The position numbers and the translations under genes are program-made. This document shows positions 58,164-64,000 of a stretch of DNA of 64,000 nucleotides, piece after piece (position 1 is the first letter of the stretch; every line of letters begins with the position of its first letter). Source of the stretch: Kribbella sandramycini (GTDB lineage Bacteria > Actinomycetota > Actinomycetes > Propionibacteriales > Kribbellaceae); contig NZ_JABJRC010000005.1 in the NCBI RefSeq assembly GCF_013131805.1, forward strand, positions 124,001-188,000. Direction: 5' to 3'. Below the pieces are notes generated by a model. It did no database searches. It was not told the origin of the DNA and worked only from the letters and a program-made list of their open reading frames with translations.

Positions 58164-60376
58164 GCCAATCGGTGGAGCTTGTCATCGGCGGCATGACCTG
58201 CGCGTCCTGCGCCGCCCGCGTGGAGAAGAAGCTGAACCGGATGGACGGCGTCACCGCGACCGTCAACTACGCCACCGAAAAGGCCAAGGTGACGTACGCC
58301 GAGGGCGTCAGCACCGACGATCTGGTGGCCACCGTCGAGCAGACCGGTTACACCGCGTCGCTCCCGGCCATCGAGGTTGCCGAGAGCAACGAACCGGAGC
58401 ACGACGAGCTGCGGCCGCTGCGCAACCGGCTGCTCACCAGCATCGTGCTCGCGGTGCCGGTGATCGCGTTCGGGATGATCCCGGCGCTGCAGTTCGACTT
58501 CTGGCAGTGGGCCTCGCTGACGCTGGCGTTCCCGGTGGTGACGTGGGCGGCCTGGCCGTTCCACAAGGCCGCCTGGACCAACCTGCGGCACGGCGCCGCC
58601 ACCATGGACACGCTGATCTCGCTCGGCGTGATCAGCGCCTTCGGCTGGTCGCTGTACGCGCTCTTCCTGGGCGGGGCCGGCGAGCCGGGGATGAAGATGC
58701 CGTTCACGCTGATCCCGTCCCGGGGCGGCGGCGCCGAGGAGATCTACCTCGAGGTCGCGGCCGGCGTCACGACCTTCATCCTGGCCGGGCGGTACTTCGA
58801 GGCCCGCGCCAAGCGCCGTTCGGGCGCCGCGCTGCGGGCCCTGCTGGAGCTCGGCGCGAAGGACGTCGCCGTCCTGCGTGCCGGTGTCGAGACGCGGATC
58901 CCCGCCGATCAGCTCGTGACCGGTGACGAGTTCGTCGTCCGGCCGGGCGAGAAGATCGCGACCGACGGCGTGATCGTCACCGGGAGCAGCGCGATCGACG
59001 CGTCGATGCTGACCGGTGAGTCGGTGCCGGTCGAGGTCGGCGCCGGGGACGTCGTCGTCGGCGCGACCGTGAACGCGGGCGGCCGGCTCGTCGTCCGGGC
59101 GACGCGGGTCGGGGCGGACACCCAGCTCGCGCAGATGGCTCGGCTCGTCGAGGACGCCCAGAACGGTAAGGCCGCCGTCCAGCGGCTCGCGGACCAGGTC
59201 TCCGGGGTGTTCGTCCCGATCGTGATCGGGTTGGCGCTGGCGACGCTCGGCTTCTGGCTGGGGAACGGGTCACCGGTCGAGGTCGCGTTCACCGCGGCCG
59301 TCGCCGTCCTGATCATCGCCTGCCCGTGTGCGCTCGGGCTGGCCACGCCGACCGCGCTGCTGGTCGGCACCGGTCGCGGCGCGCAGCTCGGCATTCTGAT
59401 CAAGGGGCCGGAGGTGCTGGAGTCGACGCGCAAGGTCGACACCGTCGTCCTCGACAAGACCGGCACGGTCACGACCGGAAGGATGGAGCTGGTCGACATC
59501 CTGCTCGCTCCGGATCAGGACCGGGCCGAGGTGCTACGGCTGGCCGGCGCGCTGGAGCACTCCAGTGAGCACCCGATCGCGCAGGCGGTCGCCCGGGCCG
59601 CGCTGGAGGCCGGCAAGCTTCCCGAGGTCGAGGACTTCGGAAACGTCGAAGGCCTCGGCGTGCAAGGGATTGTCGACGGCCACGCCGTCCTCGTCGGCCG
59701 GACGCAACTGCTGGCGGAGTGGAGCCAACACCTCCCCGAGGAGCTGGCGCACGCCAAGGAGCACGCGGAGGCCGAGGGCAGTACGGCGGTCGCCGTCGGC
59801 TGGGACGGGCAGGCCCGCGCGGTGCTGGTCGTCGCGGACACCGTCAAACCGACGTCCGTGCGGGCGATCAAGGATCTGAAAGCGCTCGGGCTACGGCCGG
59901 TGCTGCTGACCGGTGACAACGAGGCCGTCGCGCAGAAGGTCGCGGCCGAGGTGGGTATCGACGACGTGATCGCCGAGGTGCTGCCGGCCGGCAAGGTGGA
60001 CGCGATCAAACAGCTGCAGAGCGAAGGCCGCGTGGTCGCGATGGTCGGCGACGGCGTCAACGACGCCGCCGCCCTCGCCCAAGCCGACCTCGGTCTGAGC
60101 ATGGGCACCGGCACCGATGTCGCGATCGAAGCCAGCGACCTCACGCTCGTCCGCGGCGACCTGCGCGCCGCCGCCGACGCCATCCGCCTCTCCCGCAGCA
60201 CCCTCCGAACCATCCGCGGCAACCTCTTCTGGGCCTTCGCCTACAACGTAGCCGCCCTCCCCCTGGCCGCCGCAGGCCTGCTGAACCCGATGCTGGCCGG
60301 CGCCGCCATGGCCCTCAGCTCAGTCTTCGTCGTGTCCAACAGCCTGCGACTGCGCAGCTTCAAACCGCTCAGCTGA
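58160..60376 (+). CDS. copA: Copper-exporting P1B-type ATPase
   Basis: This copper pump of 738 residues exports Cu(I) at the cost of ATP. The N-terminal HMA domain has GGMTCASC (Cys14, Cys17). Six or more membrane segments precede IIACPCALG (the CPC ion site). The TGES loop (MLTGESVPV), phosphorylation site DKTGTVTTG, HP motif (EHSSEHPIA), and GDGVNDAAALAQADLG complete the pump; MVGDGVND is the hinge. The ATG overlaps the preceding stop. The 3' end overlaps the convergent GH13 gene by 8 bp. Confidence 0.97.
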   Translation: MSQSVELVIGGMTCASCAARVEKKLNRMDGVTATVNYATEKAKVTYAEGVSTDDLVATVEQTGYTASLPAIEVAESNEPEHDELRPLRNRLLTSIVLAVPVIAFGMIPALQFDFWQWASLTLAFPVVTWAAWPFHKAAWTNLRHGAATMDTLISLGVISAFGWSLYALFLGGAGEPGMKMPFTLIPSRGGGAEEIYLEVAAGVTTFILAGRYFEARAKRRSGAALRALLELGAKDVAVLRAGVETRIPADQLVTGDEFVVRPGEKIATDGVIVTGSSAIDASMLTGESVPVEVGAGDVVVGATVNAGGRLVVRATRVGADTQLAQMARLVEDAQNGKAAVQRLADQVSGVFVPIVIGLALATLGFWLGNGSPVEVAFTAAVAVLIIACPCALGLATPTALLVGTGRGAQLGILIKGPEVLESTRKVDTVVLDKTGTVTTGRMELVDILLAPDQDRAEVLRLAGALEHSSEHPIAQAVARAALEAGKLPEVEDFGNVEGLGVQGIVDGHAVLVGRTQLLAEWSQHLPEELAHAKEHAEAEGSTAVAVGWDGQARAVLVVADTVKPTSVRAIKDLKALGLRPVLLTGDNEAVAQKVAAEVGIDDVIAEVLPAGKVDAIKQLQSEGRVVAMVGDGVNDAAALAQADLGLSMGTGTDVAIEASDLTLVRGDLRAAADAIRLSRSTLRTIRGNLFWAFAYNVAALPLAAAGLLNPMLAGAAMALSSVFVVSNSLRLRSFKPLS

Positions 60377-61910
60377 TCCAGGCGGTGGTGTCGGGCGGGA
60401 GTTTGCCGGCTTCCAAGGGGCTGCTGGTGATCAGCAGCCCCTCATGGGACGGGAGCTCCACCGGCTGCGTGGACAGATTGGTGATGCAGGTCAGGTGCTC
60501 CCGACGAAAGGTGAGGACGCCGGGCTGGGAGTCGAGCCAGGTCAGGGATCCGTCGCCCAGGTGGTGACGACGGAGCTGGAGACCGTTGCGGTAGAGGGCG
60601 AGCATGGAGTTCTGGTCGGCTTGCTGGGACTCGACGGTGAGGTTCTTCCAGTCGGCGGGTTGCGGGAGCCACGGCGTACCGGCGCCGAAGCCGAACGGCG
60701 GCTCTTGGCCGGCCCAGGGTAGGGGGACGCGGCAGCCGTCGCGGCCGCGGTCGGCGCCGTTGGAGCGGGCGAAGATCGGGTCCTGCAGGAGGGCGTCGGG
60801 GAGGTCTTCGACCTCGGGGAGGCCGAGCTCCTCGCCTTGGTAGACGTAGACCGCGCCGGGCAGGGCCATCGCGAGCAGGGCCGCGGCGCGGGCTCGGCGT
60901 TCGCCCAGGACCAGGTCGGTCGTCATCCCGTGTTTGCGGTCCTGGTGGGAGAACGAGGTGTCCGGACGGCCGTACTTCGTGACCGGGCGAGTGACGTCGT
61001 GGTTCGACAGCACCCAGGTCGGCGGCGCGCCGATCGGGAGGTGCGTGGTCAGCGTCAGGTCGATCGAGGCCTTCAGTTCCTCGGCGTCCCACGGGCGGGA
61101 CAGGAAGTCGAAGTTGAAGGCGGTGTGCATCTCGTCGGGGCGCAGGTAGAGCGCGAACCGCTCCTGGTCCGGCATCCACATCTCACCGACGAGGAACCGG
61201 CCGTCGTAGGTGTCGGTGATGCGGCGCCAGTCGCGGTAGACGTCGTGCACCTCGTCGTGGTCGGTGTAGGACTCCTCGACGCTGTCCAGGTCCTTGAACA
61301 GGACGGCGGCGCTGTCGATCCGGATGCCGTCGACGCCGCGGTCCAGCCAGAACCGGAGGATGTCGTGGAACTCCTCGATCACCTCCGGATTGCGCCAGTT
61401 GAAGTCGGGCTGCTCGGGCGCGAACAGGTGCAGGTACCACTCCCCGTCCGGGACCTGCGTCCACGCCGGGCCGGCGAAGATCGACTGCCAGTCGTTCGGC
61501 GGCCGATCGCCGCGGCCGGGGCGGAAGATGAACCGCTCCCGCTCCGGCGACCCTGGCTCGGCCTGCAACGCCTGGACGAACCAGTCCTGCTGGTCGGATC
61601 CGTGGTTCGGGACGATGTCGATGATCGTGCGGATGTTCAGCGCGTGCGCCTCGGCGATATAGGCCTCGGCCTCGGCCAGCGTGCCGAAGGCCGGCTCGAT
61701 CGCGCGGTAGTCGGCGACGTCGTACCCGCCGTCGGCCATCGGCGACGGATACCAGGGGTTCAGCCAGATCGCGTCCACCCCGAGCTCCGCCAGGTACGGC
61801 AACTTCGCCCGCAACCCGGCCAGATCACCGATCCCGTCCCCGTTCCCATCCGCGAAGCTCCGCAAGTACACCTGGTAGATCGCGGCACCCCGCCACCATT
61901 CGTCGGCCAT
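60369..61910 (-). CDS. GH13 alpha-glucosidase
   Basis: This cytoplasmic enzyme of 513 residues is an oligo-1,6-glucosidase/alpha-glucosidase of family GH13. It begins WWRGAAIYQVYLRSFADGNGDGIGDL; conserved regions are DIVPNHGSDQQDWF, GIRIDSAAVL (nucleophile Asp), LVGEMWMP (acid/base Glu) and LSNHDVTRPV (Asp of the transition state). It splits alpha-glucosides imported by the adjacent ABC system. The gene follows the permease by 9 bp and ends inside the convergent copA gene. Confidence 0.95.
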   Translation of the reverse strand: MADEWWRGAAIYQVYLRSFADGNGDGIGDLAGLRAKLPYLAELGVDAIWLNPWYPSPMADGGYDVADYRAIEPAFGTLAEAEAYIAEAHALNIRTIIDIVPNHGSDQQDWFVQALQAEPGSPERERFIFRPGRGDRPPNDWQSIFAGPAWTQVPDGEWYLHLFAPEQPDFNWRNPEVIEEFHDILRFWLDRGVDGIRIDSAAVLFKDLDSVEESYTDHDEVHDVYRDWRRITDTYDGRFLVGEMWMPDQERFALYLRPDEMHTAFNFDFLSRPWDAEELKASIDLTLTTHLPIGAPPTWVLSNHDVTRPVTKYGRPDTSFSHQDRKHGMTTDLVLGERRARAAALLAMALPGAVYVYQGEELGLPEVEDLPDALLQDPIFARSNGADRGRDGCRVPLPWAGQEPPFGFGAGTPWLPQPADWKNLTVESQQADQNSMLALYRNGLQLRRHHLGDGSLTWLDSQPGVLTFRREHLTCITNLSTQPVELPSHEGLLITSSPLEAGKLPPDTTAWIS

Positions 61911-61919
61911 CGAAGCTCC

Positions 61920-62789
61920 TTAACCTTTGAGGGATCCGGCGGTGAGGCCGGCCATGATGCTGCGCTGGAAAATGAAGAAGACGATGATGGTCGGCAGGCT
62001 GGCGATGACCAGGGAGGCGATCAGCACGTTCTGCGGCATCTGCGCGGACAGCGAGGCGATCCCGACGCTGATCGACATCTTGTCGGTCTCCGGCAACACG
62101 AGCAGCGGCCAGACGAAGTCCTTCCAGACCGTCACCACGGACAGGATCGAGACCACGCCGAGGATCGGCCGGGAGATCGGCAGGATGATCGACCAGAGGA
62201 TCCGCAGCGGCGAGGCGCCGTCGATCTCGGCGGCCTCGAGCAGCTCGCGCGGGATCGAGTCGAAGAACCGCTTCAGCAGGAAGACGAAGAAGCCGTTCGC
62301 TGCCGCCGGCAACCAGATCGCCCAGGGCGTGTTCAGCAGATCCCAGTGCAGTAAGGGCAGATCCTTCGCGACCAGGTACGTCGGCAGCAACAGCACCATC
62401 GGCGGGATCATCAGCGTCGCCAGCATCGCGCCCAGCACCAGCTTGCCGAGCACCGGGCGGAGTTTCGACAGCGCGTACGCCGCACTCACGTCGACCGCCA
62501 GCGTGAACAGCCACGCGCCACCGGCGTACAGGGCGGTGTTCTTCAGGAAGACGCCGAGCTGCAGCTGCTCCCACGCATCCAGGTAGACGCTGAAGTCGAA
62601 GTTCTGCGGGAAGAAGCTCGGCGGGATCTGAGCCAGCTCGTCCGGCGACTTCAGTGCGCCGGTGACCATCCAGTACAGCGGGAACACGAACGCGCCGGTG
62701 AAGCCGATCACCACGACTACGAGCGTCGTCCAGTAGAGCGTGCGACCGAGCGGCGTCCGCAGGGACAGCGGGGAGACCAGGGTTCTCAT
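61920..62789 (-). CDS. Carbohydrate ABC permease, MalG-like
   Basis: This inner membrane permease of 289 residues has six hydrophobic segments and the cytoplasmic EAA motif ELLEAAEIDGASPLRILWSI, which contacts the ATPase. It ends GLTAGSLKG, typical of MalG-type subunits. It overlaps the MalF-like gene by 4 bp. Together they import an oligosaccharide; the substrate, by the GH13 neighbour, is likely an alpha-glucoside. Confidence 0.95.
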   Translation of the reverse strand: MRTLVSPLSLRTPLGRTLYWTTLVVVVIGFTGAFVFPLYWMVTGALKSPDELAQIPPSFFPQNFDFSVYLDAWEQLQLGVFLKNTALYAGGAWLFTLAVDVSAAYALSKLRPVLGKLVLGAMLATLMIPPMVLLLPTYLVAKDLPLLHWDLLNTPWAIWLPAAANGFFVFLLKRFFDSIPRELLEAAEIDGASPLRILWSIILPISRPILGVVSILSVVTVWKDFVWPLLVLPETDKMSISVGIASLSAQMPQNVLIASLVIASLPTIIVFFIFQRSIMAGLTAGSLKG

Positions 62790-63739
62790 CGCTCGGCCTC
62801 CCGGGAAACGCGCAGGTAGATGGTGGAGAAGACCAGCAGCACGATCATCAGCATCAGGCCGAGCGCGCTACCGCCGCCGAAGTCGCCGAAGTTGAAGGCG
62901 TACTGGTACATCAGGTAGGCGACCGTGACGGTCGCGTTCTCCGGGCCGCCGCCGGTCAGCAGGTACGGCTCGATGAAGACCTGCATGGTCGCGACCACCT
63001 GCAGCAGCAGCATCACCAGCAGGATCAGCTTGGTCTGCGGGATCGTCACGTGCAGGACGCGGCGGAACAGGCCGGCGCCGTCCAGCTCGGCGGACTCGTA
63101 CAGGTCGCCGGGGATGGACTGCAGGGCAGCCAGGTAGATCAGCGTGCCGGTGCCGAGGTTCATCCAGGTCGAAACCAGGACGAGGCTGACGAGCGCCGTA
63201 CTGGTCGAGTCCAGCCAGGCGAGCGGCGGGATGCCGACGCTGCCGAGGACCTGGTTGAACAGACCCGCGCCCGGGTCGTAGAACCATTTGAACAGCAGGA
63301 CGGCGACGGCCGGCGGCAGCATCACCGGCAGGTACACGACGAAGCGCAGGTAGCCGACGGCGTGTTTGAGCTCGTTGAGGACGACGGCCAGCACGAACGG
63401 GACGGCGTACCCGATGACCAGCGCGAGACCGCTGAAGATCGCGGTGTTCAGCCAGGCCGACCGGAACGCCGGGTCCTCGATGACCGTGCGGAAGTTGTCG
63501 AAACCGACCCACTTCCCCGGGTCGACGAAGTTGTTCTCCTGGAAGCTCAGGATCACCTCGCGGACCATCGGATACCAGGAGAACAAGGCGAAACAGATCA
63601 GTGCCCCGCAGAGGAACCCGTACGCCGTGAGGTTGCGCCCGACCGCGCGCCGGAGCGCGCCGCGGCGGTCCTCGTCCGGGCGCGAGCCCGCCGTCCTCAC
63701 GTGCTGAGGACGGCGAACCCGCTCTTGGGTGACAGTCAT
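62786..63739 (-). CDS. Carbohydrate ABC permease, MalF-like
   Basis: This permease of 317 residues has six membrane segments after a basic, disordered head (QERVRRPQHVRTAGSRPDED). The EAA motif is DLYESAELDGAGLFRRVLHV. Its ATG overlaps the stop of the binding protein gene by one base (TAATG), so the three are translated together. It forms the pore with the MalG-like partner. Confidence 0.95.
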   Translation of the reverse strand: MTVTQERVRRPQHVRTAGSRPDEDRRGALRRAVGRNLTAYGFLCGALICFALFSWYPMVREVILSFQENNFVDPGKWVGFDNFRTVIEDPAFRSAWLNTAIFSGLALVIGYAVPFVLAVVLNELKHAVGYLRFVVYLPVMLPPAVAVLLFKWFYDPGAGLFNQVLGSVGIPPLAWLDSTSTALVSLVLVSTWMNLGTGTLIYLAALQSIPGDLYESAELDGAGLFRRVLHVTIPQTKLILLVMLLLQVVATMQVFIEPYLLTGGGPENATVTVAYLMYQYAFNFGDFGGGSALGLMLMIVLLVFSTIYLRVSREAER

Positions 63740-64000
63740 TACGTGTTCTTCGCCAGGATCTTGTTGGCCTTGGACTCCGCGTCGCCGAGGAGTTTGTCGA
63801 TATCGGCGTCCTTGCGGGTCAGCACCGCGGACATCGCGACGTCGAGGACGGCGTACAGCTCCTGTGCCTTCGGCGGCTCGAGCTTGTTGGTGATCGTCGA
63901 CTGCGCCGTCACGTACGGCGTGAAGTGGTCGACCGGAACGGTGGCGAACTGCTTGCGGAGGGCAACGATCTCCTTACCCGGCGCGGAGTCGCCGTACAGG
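63739..64000 (-). CDS. Sugar-binding lipoprotein of the ABC system (3' part only)
   Basis: This is the last 86 residues of an extracellular solute-binding protein; the rest lies beyond the right edge. The segment has PVDHFTPYVTAQSTITNKL, then LYAVLDVAMSAVLTRKDADI and ends DAESKANKILAKNT, the C-terminal helices of family 1 sugar-binding proteins. Position before the permeases confirms the role: it captures the sugar outside. No ATPase gene is in view on this strand. Confidence 0.88.
   Translation of the reverse strand, partial: LYGDSAPGKEIVALRKQFATVPVDHFTPYVTAQSTITNKLEPPKAQELYAVLDVAMSAVLTRKDADIDKLLGDAESKANKILAKNT

Overview
The window is very GC-rich. It has dense genes on both strands, frequent GTG starts, 4-bp ATGA/GTGA operon overlaps, many secreted multi-domain carbohydrate enzymes, and actinomycete-type regulators (a LAL-type LuxR, an MmyB-like XRE protein, an MsiK-like shared sugar ATPase). 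It reads as the chromosome of a soil actinomycete. Kribbella or a close nocardioid relative is my best guess from gene content, but I could not run a search. I see no rRNA, tRNA, CRISPR, transposase or phage gene.

Layout. 1-9.5 kb: a partial secreted tannase-like esterase divergent from an XRE regulator; a membrane protein joining a sigma-like region to an ectodomain; an orphan sugar-ABC ATPase; a GH43-like propeller protein; a membrane flavoprotein-like oxidoreductase; and an MFS exporter whose leader hides the ribosome binding site. 9-13 kb: a VOC protein and a LAL regulator, the remnant of an epoxide hydrolase, and a GNAT protein. 13-26 kb: a secreted GH30 enzyme, a 796-residue orphan, a NEP1-like protein, a ferritin-like protein, a UdgX-type uracil-DNA glycosylase, a GH172-type enzyme, a sugar dehydrogenase with PKD, discoidin and ricin modules, and an exo/endonuclease-fold secreted protein. 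26-32 kb: gamma carbonic anhydrase, then a CitAB-like two-component system divergent from a tctCBA tricarboxylate transporter. 32-42 kb: an intergenic region with repeats, an alanine-type aminotransferase, a YcaQ-like DNA glycosylase, an MFS/GH1 pair, and a penicillin-acylase-family protein with a discoidin domain. 42-52 kb: a SelA-like PLP enzyme, a DEAD-box helicase with a repetitive tail, SoxR, snapalysin, sialidase, and a TetR/carboxylesterase pair with a striking double operator. 52-64 kb: a LacI regulator divergent from an MsiK-like ATPase, an ABC-2 exporter, a copper operon (csoR-copZ-His-rich protein-copA), and a GH13/ABC-permease/binding-protein operon that runs off the right edge.

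How they fit. Much of the window serves capture of plant, fungal or animal polymers: secreted hydrolases cut polymers, ABC and MFS systems import the products, and cytoplasmic GH1 and GH13 enzymes finish the job. The 3' sugar operon shows no ATPase in view, and the MsiK-like ATPase about 8 kb away could power it. Several small control elements are readable in the DNA: a SoxR box, CsoR sites, paired TetR operators, LacI-type palindromes, and hairpins between convergent genes. The least explained items are a dispersed 22-bp intergenic repeat family, a decayed copy of an aminotransferase 3' end, the 796-residue orphan, and the leader hairpin of the MFS gene.
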